Counted from the first letter of the stretch, positions 12,380 to 22,857 are shown. The stretch is DNA of 64,000 bases from Tersicoccus mangrovi (GCF_036881825.1 NZ_JBAJMW010000005.1:248001-312000), one strand, 5' to 3'. Made by a program: numbers and translations. Notes: generated by a model from the letters alone, not told the origin.

Positions 12380-14158
12380 ATGCAGGTCCACAAGTACGAC
12401 GTCGTGATCGTCGGCGCCGGTGGTGCCGGGATGCGCGCGGCGATCGAGTCCGGCCAGCGTGCCCGCACCGCGGTGCTGACGAAGCTCTACCCGACGCGTT
12501 CCCACACCGGTGCGGCCCAGGGCGGTATGTGCGCAGCACTCGCCAACGTCGAAGAGGACAACTGGGAGTGGCACACCTTCGACACGGTCAAGGGCGGGGA
12601 CTACCTCGTCGACCAGGACGCCGCGGAGGTGATGGCCAAGGAGGCCATCGACGCCGTCCTCGACCTGGAGAAGATGGGCCTGCCGTTCAACCGCACGCCC
12701 GAGGGACGCATCGACCAGCGGCGCTTCGGCGGCCACACCCGTGACCACGGCAAGGCGCCCGTGCGCCGCGCCTGCTACGCCGCCGACCGCACCGGCCACA
12801 TGATCCTGCAGACGCTCTACCAGAACTGCGTCAAGCACAACGTGGAGTTCTACAACGAGTTCTACGTGCTGGACCTGCTGCTCCTGGACGACGGCGTGGA
12901 CGAGGGCGGAGCCCCCCGCAAGCGCGTGGCCGGCGTCGTCAGCTACGAGCTGGCCACCGGCGAGATCCACGTCTTCCAGGCCAAGAGCGTCGTGTTCGCC
13001 TCGGGCGGCGTCGGCAAGGTCTTCAAGACCACGTCCAACGCCCACACCCTGACCGGTGACGGCATGGGCATCGCGTTCCGCCGTGGCCTGCCGCTGGAGG
13101 ACATGGAGTTCATCCAGTTCCACCCGACGGGCCTCGCGGGCCTGGGCATCCTCCTCTCCGAGGCCGCCCGCGGCGAGGGCGCGATCCTGCGCAACTCCGA
13201 GGGCGAGCGGTTCATGGAGCGCTACGCCCCCACCATCAAGGACCTCGCGCCGCGCGACATCGTCGCCCGGTCGATGGCCAACGAGGTGCGCGAGGGCCGC
13301 GGCTGCGGCCCGAACAAGGACTACGTGCTCCTGGACCTGACCCACCTGGAGCCGGCCCACATCGACGCGAAGCTGCCGGACATCACCGAGTTCGCGCGCA
13401 CCTACCTGGGCGTCGAGCCCTACACGGAGCCGGTGCCGGTGTTCCCGACCTGCCACTACGCGATGGGCGGGATCCCCACCAACATCAAGGGTGAGGTCCT
13501 GGCGGACAACGAGACCGTGATCCCGGGCCTCTACGCCGCGGGCGAGGTGGCCTGCGTGTCGGTGCACGGCTCCAACCGGCTGGGCACCAACTCGCTGCTC
13601 GACATCAATGTGTTCGGCAAGCGGTCGGGCATCAACGCCGCGGAGTACGCCGTCGGCGCGGAGTTCGTGGAGCTGCCGGAGAACCCGGCCGCCTACACGG
13701 AGGACCTGCTCGACGTCGTGCGCACCGGTGAGGGCACCGAACGGGTCGCGAAGATCCGCTCGGAGCTGCAGGAGACCATGGACGCGAACATGCAGGTGTT
13801 CCGCACCGAGGACTCCATCCGCCAGGCCCTGACCGACATCGAGGCGCTGCGCGAGCGGTACAAGGCGATCTCGGTGCAGGACAAGGGCAAGCGGTTCAAC
13901 CTGGACCTGCTCGAGGCCGTGGAGCTCGGCTTCCTGCTGGACATGGCCGAGGTCATGACCGTCTCGGCCCTGCACCGCAAGGAGTCCCGTGGTGGGCACT
14001 ACCGCGAGGACTACCCGAATCGTGACGACGAGAACTGGATGAAGCACACCATGGTGTACCGGGACCCCGACTCCGAGATGGAGGGCGTCAAGGGGATCCG
14101 GTTCGACACCAAGCCGGTGATCTTCACCCGTTACGAACCGATGGAGCGCAAGTACTGA
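12380..14158 (+). CDS. sdhA: Succinate dehydrogenase flavoprotein subunit
   Basis: This is the 592-residue catalytic subunit that oxidises succinate to fumarate with covalently bound FAD. The dinucleotide fold VIVGAGGAGMRAA is at residues 9-21. The FAD-linking histidine is in RSHTGAAQGG (near residue 40). HPTGLAGLGI and the catalytic arginine region (SEAARGEG) follow near residues 245-265, and HGSNRLGTNSLLD (near residue 396) closes the FAD site. Full length, with no missing motif. It lies 88 bases after sdhD, and the sdhB ATG shares one base with its stop (TGATG). Confidence 0.97.
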   Translation: MQVHKYDVVIVGAGGAGMRAAIESGQRARTAVLTKLYPTRSHTGAAQGGMCAALANVEEDNWEWHTFDTVKGGDYLVDQDAAEVMAKEAIDAVLDLEKMGLPFNRTPEGRIDQRRFGGHTRDHGKAPVRRACYAADRTGHMILQTLYQNCVKHNVEFYNEFYVLDLLLLDDGVDEGGAPRKRVAGVVSYELATGEIHVFQAKSVVFASGGVGKVFKTTSNAHTLTGDGMGIAFRRGLPLEDMEFIQFHPTGLAGLGILLSEAARGEGAILRNSEGERFMERYAPTIKDLAPRDIVARSMANEVREGRGCGPNKDYVLLDLTHLEPAHIDAKLPDITEFARTYLGVEPYTEPVPVFPTCHYAMGGIPTNIKGEVLADNETVIPGLYAAGEVACVSVHGSNRLGTNSLLDINVFGKRSGINAAEYAVGAEFVELPENPAAYTEDLLDVVRTGEGTERVAKIRSELQETMDANMQVFRTEDSIRQALTDIEALRERYKAISVQDKGKRFNLDLLEAVELGFLLDMAEVMTVSALHRKESRGGHYREDYPNRDDENWMKHTMVYRDPDSEMEGVKGIRFDTKPVIFTRYEPMERKY

Positions 14159-14940
14159 TGAGCACCCAGACAGCCGAACCGGCATCCAAGGTCGAGCTTC
14201 CCGCCTCCGTCGGCGGCGGCGGGGAGATCCCGACGTTCGACGTGACCCTGCGGGTCCGTCGGTACAACCCGGAGGTCTCCGAGGAGCCGAGCTGGGACGA
14301 GTTCTCCTTGACCATGTACGGCACGGACCGCGTGCTGGACGCGCTGCACAAGGTCAAGTGGGAGCACGACGGCTCGCTCTCGTTCCGCCGCTCGTGCGCC
14401 CACGGCGTGTGCGGCTCGGACGCGATGCGGATCAACGGCCGCAACCGCCTGGCCTGCAAGACGCTGCTCAAGGACCTCGACACGTCCAAGCCCATCACGG
14501 TCGAGCCCATCAAGGGCCTGCCGGTGGAGAAGGACCTGATCGTGGACATGGAGCCGTTCTTCCAGTCCTACCGCGAGATCATGCCGTTCCTCATCAACCG
14601 GGGCCACGAGCCGACGAAGGAGCGCCTGCAGTCCGCCGAGGAACGCGAGCGCTTCGACGACACCACCAAGTGCATCCTGTGCGCCGCGTGCACGTCGTCC
14701 TGCCCGGTGTTCTGGACCGACGGCCAGTACTTCGGCCCCGCCGCGATCGTCAACGCGCACCGGTTCATCTTCGACTCGCGTGACGACGCCGGCGACATGC
14801 GCCTGCAGATCCTCAACGACAAGGAGGGCGTGTGGCGCTGCCGCACGACCTTCAACTGCACCGAGGCGTGCCCCCGTGGCATCCAGGTGACCAAGGCGAT
14901 CGCCGAGGTCAAGCAGGCGGTGCTCGCCAGGGCGGTCTGA
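14158..14940 (+). CDS. sdhB: Succinate dehydrogenase iron-sulfur subunit
   Basis: This 260-residue subunit carries electrons from FAD to quinone. The [2Fe-2S] cluster cysteines are in SCAHGVCGSD (near residue 80) and the following NRLACK. The [4Fe-4S] and [3Fe-4S] ligands are in CILCAACTSSCPVFW (near residue 171) and FNCTEACPRGI (near residue 238). The N-terminal 20 residues are a short Ala/Thr/Gly-rich extension. The start codon overlaps the sdhA stop, so the two are translationally coupled. It is the last gene of sdhCDAB. Confidence 0.97.
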   Translation: MSTQTAEPASKVELPASVGGGGEIPTFDVTLRVRRYNPEVSEEPSWDEFSLTMYGTDRVLDALHKVKWEHDGSLSFRRSCAHGVCGSDAMRINGRNRLACKTLLKDLDTSKPITVEPIKGLPVEKDLIVDMEPFFQSYREIMPFLINRGHEPTKERLQSAEERERFDDTTKCILCAACTSSCPVFWTDGQYFGPAAIVNAHRFIFDSRDDAGDMRLQILNDKEGVWRCRTTFNCTEACPRGIQVTKAIAEVKQAVLARAV

Positions 14941-14977
14941 CCGGGCACACCAGCACGACACGGTCCTCGACAACACG

Positions 14978-15009
14978 GACGGCCCGGGCGGGAAATCGCC
15001 CGGGCCGTC
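14978..15009. terminator. Terminator shared by sdhCDAB and the convergent RNA ligase/trpS genes
   Basis: GACGGCCCGGGCG (14978-14990) pairs perfectly with 14997-15009 across a 6-base loop. It stands between two convergent transcription units and can serve both. Confidence 0.85.
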
Positions 15010-15050
15010 GTCGTCCCTGCTGGTGGAAGGCGGGGGACAGAGCGGCGGCG

Positions 15051-15569
15051 TCAGCCGCCGAGCGGGACCTCGCCGACCTGCTCCCACTCCGTCTGCCCGG
15101 CGCGGAAGACGCCGAGGGTCGTCGCGGGGAACTGCGCCGCGAACCCGGAGAACCGCATCAGGGCCTCGTCGAGGGAGTCCCGGCCCACGCCCTGCGCGAG
15201 GGTGACGTGCGGGTGGTAGGGGAAGAGCGCGCCACTGGCGATGCCGGCGGCGACGATGCCCTCGTGCAGGTCGATGCACTCCCCCGCTCCCGCGGCCAGG
15301 CGCAGGAACGCGACCGGCGAGTGCGGCAGGAAGCTGCCCGCGCCGCGCAGCACGATCGTGAAGGGGTCAGTGCGGGCCGCCACGTCAGCCACCGCGCCGA
15401 CCGCGGCGTCGACGTCGTCCGTGACCCCGTTGGTCAGGATGGTCACGTGCGGCGGGACCAGCCCGGTCGCCGCCTCCCCGAACGACGCACGCCACTGGTG
15501 CAGCTGCTGCGCGAGGGAACCGGGGACGGCGATGACCACCCCGAGCGAACCCGCCGTCAGCGTCGCCAT
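15051..15569 (-). CDS. 2'-5' RNA ligase family protein
   Basis: This is a 172-residue protein of the 2H phosphoesterase fold (LigT/2'-5' RNA ligase family). The two catalytic H-x-T motifs are present: PHVTIL (near residue 39) and PHVTLA (near residue 127). Family members act on 2',5'- or cyclic phosphate-ended RNA or small molecules; the physiological substrate here is unknown. Its start lies 2 bases after the trpS stop, so it is the distal gene of a trpS operon and may contribute to RNA repair. Confidence 0.85.
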   Translation of the reverse strand: MATLTAGSLGVVIAVPGSLAQQLHQWRASFGEAATGLVPPHVTILTNGVTDDVDAAVGAVADVAARTDPFTIVLRGAGSFLPHSPVAFLRLAAGAGECIDLHEGIVAAGIASGALFPYHPHVTLAQGVGRDSLDEALMRFSGFAAQFPATTLGVFRAGQTEWEQVGEVPLGG

Positions 15570-15571
15570 CG

Positions 15572-16624
15572 TCAGCTCTCGCCGGCCGCCACGGGCATGC
15601 GGACCCAGCCGGTGGAGGGCCGCAGCAGGCCGACCCGGTCGTACACGTCGGCGAGCGTCTGCCCGGCGATCACCCGGGCCTTCTCCGCGCCGCGGGCCAG
15701 GATGGCGTCCAGCTCCGCCGGGTCGGCGAGCAGCTCCGTCGTCCGCTCACGGAACGGCACGACGAAGTCGGTCACGAGGTCCGCGACGTCGACCTTGAGG
15801 TGGCCGTACATCCGGCCGGCGTAGTCCTGCTCGAGCTCGGGGATGCTGCGGCCGCTGAGCGAGGAGTGGATGGCCAGGAGGTTGGAGACGCCGGGCTTGG
15901 CCTCGCGGTCGAAGCGGATCTCGGTGCCGTTGTCGGTCACGGCCGACTTGATCTTCTTCGCGGTGACCTTCGGCTCGTCGAGCAGGTTGATCAGCCCGGC
16001 CGGGGACACCGCGGACTTCGACATCTTCGCCGCCGGGTTCGCCAGGTCGTAGATCTTCGCCGACGCCGGCGGGATGAACCCCTCGGGCACCACGAACGTC
16101 TCGCCGAAGCGGGTGTTGAACCGCTGGGCGAGGTTGCGGGTCAGCTCGATGTGCTGGCGCTGGTCCTCCCCCACCGGCACGCGGTGGGCCTGGTAGAGCA
16201 GGATGTCCGCGGCCATGAGCGTGGGGTAGGCGAACAGGCCCACCGTCGCGGCGTCGACGCCGTAGCGGGCGGTCTTGTCCTTGAACTGCGTCATCCGGGA
16301 CGCCTCGCCGAACCCGGTGATGCAGTTGAGCACCCAGGCCAGCTCGGCGTGCTCGGGCACGTGGGACTGGACGAACAGGGTGCAGCGGTCCGGGTCCACG
16401 CCGCCGGCGATGTACTGGGCGACGGTGCGGCGGGTCCGGTCCGCGAGCGTCGCGGGGTCGTGCTCGACCGTCATCGCGTGCAGATCGGGGATGAAGTAGA
16501 TCGCGTCGTTGTCGTCCTGCATCTGCACCCAGTTGCGCACGGCCCCGATGTAGTTGCCCAGGTGCAGGCTGTCGGCGGAGGGCTGGGCTCCGGAGAGGAC
16601 GCGGGGACGTGGCGGGGTGGCCAT
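15572..16624 (-). CDS. trpS: Tryptophanyl-tRNA synthetase
   Basis: This 350-residue class I aminoacyl-tRNA synthetase charges tRNA-Trp. SGAQPSADSLHLGNYIGA (about residues 11-28) is the family's HIGH-type region, with HLGN standing for HIGH. AKMSKS near residue 200 is the KMSKS loop. Length is typical. The ATG at 16624 follows an AAGGA ribosome site. A longer reading frame upstream belongs to the exonuclease III region in another frame and is not part of this gene. Confidence 0.96.
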   Translation of the reverse strand: MATPPRPRVLSGAQPSADSLHLGNYIGAVRNWVQMQDDNDAIYFIPDLHAMTVEHDPATLADRTRRTVAQYIAGGVDPDRCTLFVQSHVPEHAELAWVLNCITGFGEASRMTQFKDKTARYGVDAATVGLFAYPTLMAADILLYQAHRVPVGEDQRQHIELTRNLAQRFNTRFGETFVVPEGFIPPASAKIYDLANPAAKMSKSAVSPAGLINLLDEPKVTAKKIKSAVTDNGTEIRFDREAKPGVSNLLAIHSSLSGRSIPELEQDYAGRMYGHLKVDVADLVTDFVVPFRERTTELLADPAELDAILARGAEKARVIAGQTLADVYDRVGLLRPSTGWVRMPVAAGES

Positions 16625-16662
16625 GGACGGGGCTTCCTTCGAGGTCGGGTGCGTGTGGAGGG

Positions 16663-17589
16663 TCAGAGGTGGTAGTCGATCACCAGGGGCGCGTGGTCGG
16701 ACCAGCGGGTGTCCCACGACGCCGCGCGGTCCACGCTCGCGGTCGTCGCCGCCCGCGCGAGTTCCGGGGTGGCGATCTGGTAGTCGATCCGCCACCCGGC
16801 GTCGTTGTCGAACGCCGACCCGCGCATCGACCACCACGTGTACGGCCCCTCCACGTCGCCGGCGAGGGCCCGGTGCACGTCGACCCAGCCGTGCACGCCG
16901 AAGAAGCGGTCGAAGTACGCGCGCTCCTCGGGCAGGAAGCCGGCCCTGGTCGCGTTGCCCTTCCAGTTCTTGATGTCCCGGGTGGTGTGCCCGACGTTCA
17001 GGTCGCCGGTGACGACGGCCAGGTCCGCGCTCTGCCGGATCTCGGGCAGGCGCCGCTCCATCGCGGTGAGGAAGCGGTACTTGTCCTCCTGCCGGGCGGT
17101 GCCCGCCTCGCCCGAGTGCACGTAGGCGCTGACCGCGGTGAGCCGGGCGTCGCCGGCGGCGGTGGGGACGGTGACGTCGACCTCGATCCAGCGGCCGGCC
17201 GTTGCGAAGTAGTCCTCGCCGATACCGATCCGGGTCGCGGTGGGCTCGAGGCGGGTGGCGATCGCGACACCGGCGCGGCCCTTGGCCCCGGCCTCGGCGT
17301 GGGCGATGTACCAGTCCGGTCCGAGCAGCTCGTGGACGACGGCGTCGGGCGCCCGCACCTCCTGCAGGGTCAGCACGTCGACGTCCCGGTCGGCGAGCCA
17401 CTCGCGCATCCCGTCGCCGTTGCCGGCCCGCACGCCGCTGGTGCGGAAGGCCGCACGGATGCCGTTGACGTTGACGCTGGCCACGCGCAGCCGGCGGGTG
17501 GCGCTCGCAGCCTCGATCCCGGTGTCGATCGTGGCGTCGCTCTCGGTGGTCGGGTCCTCGGTGGTCGTCGGCACGGGCAGCGGTGTCAC
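16663..17589 (-). CDS. xth: Exodeoxyribonuclease III (AP endonuclease family)
   Basis: This 308-residue nuclease of the exonuclease III/APE1 family cuts DNA at abasic sites and has 3' exonuclease activity. The hallmark blocks are present: SVNVNGIRAAF (about residues 40-50), LQEVRA with the metal glutamate, GDLNVGHTTRDIKNWK (about residues 179-194), WRIDYQIATPEL and the terminal SDHAPLVIDY. The GTG start at 17589 is chosen because a TACAGT box lies 7 bases before it, as for other leaderless genes here. This gives an extra N-terminal tail of about 35 residues rich in Thr and Pro. The gene lies 38 bases upstream of trpS. Confidence 0.93.
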   Translation of the reverse strand: MTPLPVPTTTEDPTTESDATIDTGIEAASATRRLRVASVNVNGIRAAFRTSGVRAGNGDGMREWLADRDVDVLTLQEVRAPDAVVHELLGPDWYIAHAEAGAKGRAGVAIATRLEPTATRIGIGEDYFATAGRWIEVDVTVPTAAGDARLTAVSAYVHSGEAGTARQEDKYRFLTAMERRLPEIRQSADLAVVTGDLNVGHTTRDIKNWKGNATRAGFLPEERAYFDRFFGVHGWVDVHRALAGDVEGPYTWWSMRGSAFDNDAGWRIDYQIATPELARAATTASVDRAASWDTRWSDHAPLVIDYHL

Positions 17590-17596
17590 CCGATCA

Positions 17597-17602
17597 ACTG
17601 TA
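17597..17602 (-). promoter_or_regulatory. -10 box of xth, leaderless arrangement
   Basis: TACAGT on the minus strand stands 7 bases before the GTG start of xth. No Shine-Dalgarno sequence is seen before that GTG. Confidence 0.5.
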
Positions 17603-17665
17603 CCGCCGGGCCGCGGCGCACCTGATTCCGGTGACCGTGAGTGAATCGGGAGCTCGATCGGAAGG

Positions 17666-18355
17666 TCAGTCGACGATCGTGCCGCTGATCGGCCCGCCGT
17701 CGGAGCCGTTCGAGCCGGAGCCGTTCGCGCCGGCACGCCCGGTGTCGCCGCGACGGGGTGCCGCGTCGTCGACGCCGAGCATCCCGAGCGCGTTGTGGGC
17801 CGTGATCTGGATGGTCTCGAGCGCCCGGGACACCTGGCCGGCATCCTGGGCGGCGGGCCCCTTGGCCAGTTCCTGCTCGACGACGCGGCCCTGCACCTGG
17901 ACGATGTGCAGGCTGTGGGCGAGCTTCTCGTCCCGCACCGGGTCCGCGCCGCCGGCGGAGACCACGCGGGTGCTCGCGCTGCCCGACGGCGCGAGGCCGG
18001 CGGCCGAGCGCAGGGTGTCGTTGGCGGTGGCGAGCTGGGTCGCACCGAAGCGCGCGGCCCGGCGCACCGCGAGGAAGACGACGACGGCAAGGATCAGCCA
18101 GCCGGCCGCGACGATGGCCACGAGCCAGCCGATGACGTCGTTCTGGTTGGCGGCGAACACCACGGCGACGAGGAAGACCACCATGACGACCGCGACCATC
18201 AGGCCGCCGCCGCCCAGGGGCGAACGGCGCGCGCCGCTCACGGCGCCGTCGTACGCGCGTCCGGCGAAACCGCCACCGGAGAGGAACCCTCCTGCGGGCG
18301 CGGTGGAACCAGCCCGGGAAGCGGAACGGGGATCGGGACGCGTCGAGCCAGCCAT
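17666..18355 (-). CDS. Hypothetical membrane protein with two transmembrane segments
   Basis: I do not recognise this 229-residue protein. The first 60 residues are disordered and rich in Gly, Ala, Ser and Arg. They are followed by two closely spaced hydrophobic segments (about residues 54-70 and 76-95) and a cytoplasmic domain with a predicted helical stretch near residues 150-190. The C-terminus is rich in Gly, Ser and Asn. The ATG at 18355 has GGGAGA 8 bases upstream; an earlier in-frame ATG 15 codons upstream lacks this. It stands alone between exonuclease III and an ABC exporter on the same strand. Confidence 0.75.
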   Translation of the reverse strand: MAGSTRPDPRSASRAGSTAPAGGFLSGGGFAGRAYDGAVSGARRSPLGGGGLMVAVVMVVFLVAVVFAANQNDVIGWLVAIVAAGWLILAVVVFLAVRRAARFGATQLATANDTLRSAAGLAPSGSASTRVVSAGGADPVRDEKLAHSLHIVQVQGRVVEQELAKGPAAQDAGQVSRALETIQITAHNALGMLGVDDAAPRRGDTGRAGANGSGSNGSDGGPISGTIVD

Positions 18356-18431
18356 GGCCCTATTCTCCCGTACCCGGGTCCGCCCCCGGCGAGGTTCCAC
18401 CAGAGGCGAACGGGTTACTCGAGGAACAGCG

Positions 18432-19262
18432 CTATTTGAGGAACAGGGCCCGCAGCCGGCTCGTCGTCAGGGTCAGCCCGATGACGATCATGACGACGTA
18501 GTAGAGCAGGTGCAGGGCGGTGTCGCCGGTGAAGACGCCCACGCTGATCTGGCGCATCAGTTCGACCCCGTGCCACAGCGGCAGCGCGCGGACCACCCAC
18601 TGGATCGGCTCCGGGTAGACCGAGAGGGGGTAGAAGGTGGCGCTGAACAGGAACATCGGCATCATGACGAAGGTGACGAGGTCCATCTGCTGGAACGTCT
18701 TCATGTAGCTCGTGATCGCCATCCCGAAGCTCGCGAAGCCGAACGCGACCAGCACCGCGGCCGGGATGAGCAGCAGCGTCCACGCGGACTGGGCCAGCCC
18801 GAAGACCACCATCACCCCGGTGAAGCCGACGGCGTAGAGCGCCCCGCGCAGCAGCGCCATGAAGATCTCCCCCACCGCCACGTCGAAGGGGCCGAGCGAG
18901 GTGTAGAGCATCCCCTGGTACAGCTTGCCGAAGTTCATCTTGAAGAAGACGTTCCACGTCGAGTCGTACACGGCCCCGTTCATGGCCGAGACCGCGAGCA
19001 GGGCCGGCGCGATGTACGCGGCGTAGCTGATCGTCGTCCCACCCGGACCCTCGACCCGGCCCACGAGCGTGCCGAGGCCGACGCCGAGGGAGAGCAGGTA
19101 GAAGACCGGCTCGAAGAACCCGGAGACGAGGATGACCCAGTTCTGGCTGCGGATCACCCGCAGTCCGCGCCCGATGACGGCGCGGGCGTTGCGGGAGTAG
19201 AGCGCCGCGAGCGGGCGCCGGGACGGCGTCAGCTGCGGCGTCGCCGTGACGGGGGCGGTCAT
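18432..19262 (-). CDS. ABC-2 type exporter permease (second)
   Basis: This 276-residue membrane protein of the ABC-2/DrrB-like family has six hydrophobic segments. The segment ALYSRNARAVIGRGLRVIRSQNW begins near residue 19 and precedes the first helix. LFSATFYPLSVYPEPIQW near residue 195 is the family's conserved loop. The gene overlaps the stop of the preceding permease gene by 4 bases (ATGA). It probably forms a heterodimer with that protein and is driven by the DrrA-like ATPase at 20.1-21.2 kb. The exported substrate is unknown; family members move drugs, lipids or polysaccharides. Confidence 0.88.
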   Translation of the reverse strand: MTAPVTATPQLTPSRRPLAALYSRNARAVIGRGLRVIRSQNWVILVSGFFEPVFYLLSLGVGLGTLVGRVEGPGGTTISYAAYIAPALLAVSAMNGAVYDSTWNVFFKMNFGKLYQGMLYTSLGPFDVAVGEIFMALLRGALYAVGFTGVMVVFGLAQSAWTLLLIPAAVLVAFGFASFGMAITSYMKTFQQMDLVTFVMMPMFLFSATFYPLSVYPEPIQWVVRALPLWHGVELMRQISVGVFTGDTALHLLYYVVMIVIGLTLTTSRLRALFLK

Positions 19263-20139
19263 CGGCCGAGCCTGACCGTGAAGAACCGGCGGGCGAGCAT
19301 CATGCCCCCGACGGCGAGGACGAGCAGCACGGTCACGTGCACGACGAGCAGCCAGGGCGGCACGGACAGCCCGAAGGAGACGACGCGGGCCAGCTGCGTC
19401 GTGTGCCACAGCGGGGAGATCCAGCCGATCCACTGCAGGCCGCCCGGCATCGTCTCGAGCGGGTAGAACGTGCCGGAGAACAGGAACAGCGGGGTGATGA
19501 CGAACCGCTGGACCATGGAGAACTGGAAGCCCTCGCTGTCCAGCGACGCCGAGTATGCCATCACGGGCGCCCCGAACGCGAGCGCGCCGACGACCGTGAT
19601 GGGCACGATCAGCCAGCCCGTGCCGAGCGACGGGACGGCGCCGAACAGGTAGAGGATCGCGACGTACGCCACCGTCTGGACGGTCAGCCGCACGCTGATG
19701 GCCATGAGGTGACCGGCGGCGATCTGCCCGGGCGTCAGCGGGGAGGCATTCGGCCCGTAGTACACGCGGCGCCACTTGAAGCCGTCCATGACGGGGAACA
19801 TCATCTCGAGCCCCACCGTCATCAGGGCGGCGGAGGTGACGAGCGCGGGCGCGACGAACTGCAGGTAGCTGACGCCGTTCGCGGCGACGCCGTTGCGGTC
19901 GACGAGCACGGCGAGGCCGACCCCGAGCGCGTACAGGTAGAGCAGCGGCGAGCCGACGCTCTCGAGCACGATGGTGCCGAGGTACGCGCGCATGGTGCGC
20001 AGCGCGTGCTCGGCGTAGTAGAAGGCCCCCCAACGCCGAGCCTTGGCGGCGGAGATCGCGGCACTGTGCGCACGGCCCGAGTACGTCAGGGCGGCGGGAA
20101 CACTCATTCTGGCTGTCCTGATCATTCTGGCTGTCCTGA

Positions 20140-20143
<4 letters not shown>
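19259..20143 (-). CDS. ABC-2 type exporter permease (first)
   Basis: This 294-residue ABC-2 permease is homologous to the one encoded downstream. LFLFSGTFYPLETMPGGLQW (near residue 211) is the counterpart of the conserved loop. The start needs care: three in-frame ATG codons at 20143, 20125 and 20107 lie in a tandem repeat, so the N-terminus reads MIRTARMIRTARMSV. I choose 20143 because it overlaps the ATPase stop as ATGA, as at other junctions here. An alternative start at 20107 gives 282 residues and also has an AGGA sequence before it. Confidence 0.88.
20105..20140 (-). repeat. Two 18-bp tandem repeats carrying start codons
   Basis: Two identical, adjacent 18-bp units (20105-20122 and 20123-20140) precede a third ATG. 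On the minus strand each unit reads ATGATCAGGACAGCCAGA, so each brings an ATG and an AGGA ribosome-site-like sequence. They duplicate the translation start of the permease. Confidence 0.9.
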
Positions 20144-21150
<1,007 letters not shown>

Positions 21151-21157
21151 TCGTGAC

Positions 21158-21163
21158 AGTGTA
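21158..21163 (-). promoter_or_regulatory. -10 box of the ABC exporter operon, leaderless arrangement
   Basis: TACACT on the minus strand lies 7 bases before the GTG start of the ATPase. A TGGGCA sequence 18 bases further upstream could serve as a -35 box. Confidence 0.5.
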
Positions 21164-21288
21164 GGAAATCACACCGGCGAATGCCCAGACCCTCCCGACC
21201 TCGCCGGCACGTGTCGCGGACGGTTCCCGTCCGCGGTGCGTGCGCCGGGGCCGCCCTGTCCTCGACCCGCTGCGAAGGAGATCCGACC

Positions 21289-22827
21289 ATGACGTCCTCC
21301 GACACGACCGACCAGCGTCCGCACGACCGTTTCGACAAGCGCCCCGACGAGCGCCCCGACAACCGACCCGTCACCGGCACCGGCCGCGGCGCCACCACCC
21401 CGGACGGCGCGGCCGCCGACGCCGGCAGCGACGAGCAGACCCCCGAGGTCGTGCGCCTGCTCCTCGAGGCCCTCGGCGCGAAGGTCCGCATCGACGACGC
21501 GTCGCTGACCCGGGCCCGGACCGACGAGTCCGGCCACGCGACCGACGCGCCGCCGCTGGCGGTGGTCGAGGCGGAGGACGTCGAGGACGTGCAGGCGGTG
21601 TGCCGCATCTGCACGGCGACGGGCACCCCGATCGTCAGCCGCGGCGCGGGCACCGGCCTGGCCGGCGGCGCGATCGGCGGGGCCGGCGAGGTCGTGCTCT
21701 CGACCGCCCGGATGAACCGGGTCATCGAGGTCTCCCCCGAGAACCGGCTGGCCGTCGTCCAGCCCGGCGTGCTCAACGGCGCCCTGAACGCCCAGCTCGC
21801 GGAGCAGGGCCTGTGGTGGCCCCCGGACCCGGCGAGCAAGGACATCTCCTCGGTCGGCGGCAACATCGCGACCAACGCCGGCGGCCTGCTGTGCGCCAAG
21901 TACGGCGTCACGCGCGAGTCCGTGCTCGCCCTGAAGGTCGTGCTCGCGGACGGCACCCTCATCAGCGTCGGTCACCGCACCGTCAAGGGCGTCACCGGAC
22001 TGGACCTGTGCGCCCTGATGATCGGCTCGGAGGGCGTGCTCGGCGTCATCGTCGAGTGCACCCTGAAGCTGCGGCCGGCCATCACCGGGCCGGTGCCGAC
22101 CATCGCCGCGTTCTTCGACGACGTCGAGGCGGCCGCGCACGCCTGCTCCGCGATCACGGCCGCGCACCTGGAGCCGGCCATCATGGAGCTGCTCGACGAG
22201 CAGATCCTGGCCGCGGTCAGCGCGCACACGGGTGTCGACCTGGTCGGCAGGGGGCGGGCCTACGTGCTCCTGCAGACCGACGGGGCGGGCGCCGAGGCGA
22301 CCGCCGAGCAGATCCGCGCGGTGCTGGAGGAGAACGGGGCGCGGGCCGAGTTCGCCGACGACCCGGCCGAGGCCGCGCGCCTCGTCGAGGTGCGCCGCCA
22401 GGTCCATCCGGCGATGACCCGGCTGGGCACCGCGCTGATCGAGGACGTGGCGGTGCCCCGGGACCGGTTGGCCGCGATGTACCGGAAGATCGCCGAGATC
22501 GCGCAGCGCCACGACGTCGTCATCCCAACGAACGCGCACGCCGGCGACGGCAACCTGCACCCGACGTTCATCTTCTCGGGCGACGAGGTGCCGCAACCGG
22601 TGTGGGACGCCGCGGACGAGCTGTTCCAGTACGCGATCGAGCTCGGCGGCACCCTGACGGGCGAGCACGGCGTCGGCATCCTCAAGCGCCGGTGGCTCGG
22701 CGACGAACTCGGCACCGACCAGCTCGCCCTGCAGCGCCGCATCAAGGCCGCGTTCGACCCGGACGGCCTGCTCAACCCCGGGAAGGTGTTCGCCCCGGCC
22801 GAGCAGGCGCCGGCGAACCGGCGCTGA
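21289..22827 (+). CDS. FAD-binding oxidase/dehydrogenase, GlcD/D-lactate dehydrogenase type
   Basis: This 512-residue flavoprotein of the FAD_binding_4 plus FAD-oxidase C-terminal family oxidises a 2-hydroxy acid such as glycolate or D-lactate. The pyrophosphate-binding block is SRGAGTGLAGGAIGG (near residue 115), and SSVGGNIATNAGGLLCAKYG (about residues 187-206) closes the FAD site. C-terminal motifs are NAHAGDGNLHP and GEHGVGILK. The first 60 residues are an unusual hydrophilic tail with DERPDNRPVTG-type repeats. The ATG at 21289 has GAAGGAG 8 bases upstream. It has no glcE or glcF partner here, so it probably works as a single-subunit enzyme. Confidence 0.85.
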   Translation: MTSSDTTDQRPHDRFDKRPDERPDNRPVTGTGRGATTPDGAAADAGSDEQTPEVVRLLLEALGAKVRIDDASLTRARTDESGHATDAPPLAVVEAEDVEDVQAVCRICTATGTPIVSRGAGTGLAGGAIGGAGEVVLSTARMNRVIEVSPENRLAVVQPGVLNGALNAQLAEQGLWWPPDPASKDISSVGGNIATNAGGLLCAKYGVTRESVLALKVVLADGTLISVGHRTVKGVTGLDLCALMIGSEGVLGVIVECTLKLRPAITGPVPTIAAFFDDVEAAAHACSAITAAHLEPAIMELLDEQILAAVSAHTGVDLVGRGRAYVLLQTDGAGAEATAEQIRAVLEENGARAEFADDPAEAARLVEVRRQVHPAMTRLGTALIEDVAVPRDRLAAMYRKIAEIAQRHDVVIPTNAHAGDGNLHPTFIFSGDEVPQPVWDAADELFQYAIELGGTLTGEHGVGILKRRWLGDELGTDQLALQRRIKAAFDPDGLLNPGKVFAPAEQAPANRR

Positions 22828-22840
22828 CCGACCGGGGCGT

Positions 22841-22855
22841 GCCGCCTCAGGCGGC
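22841..22855. terminator. Short hairpin between convergent genes
   Basis: GCCGCC and GGCGGC pair around a 3-base loop between the flavoprotein stop and the glyA stop. The stem is short and there is no T-tract, so this is a weak call. Confidence 0.35.
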
Positions 22856-22857
22856 GG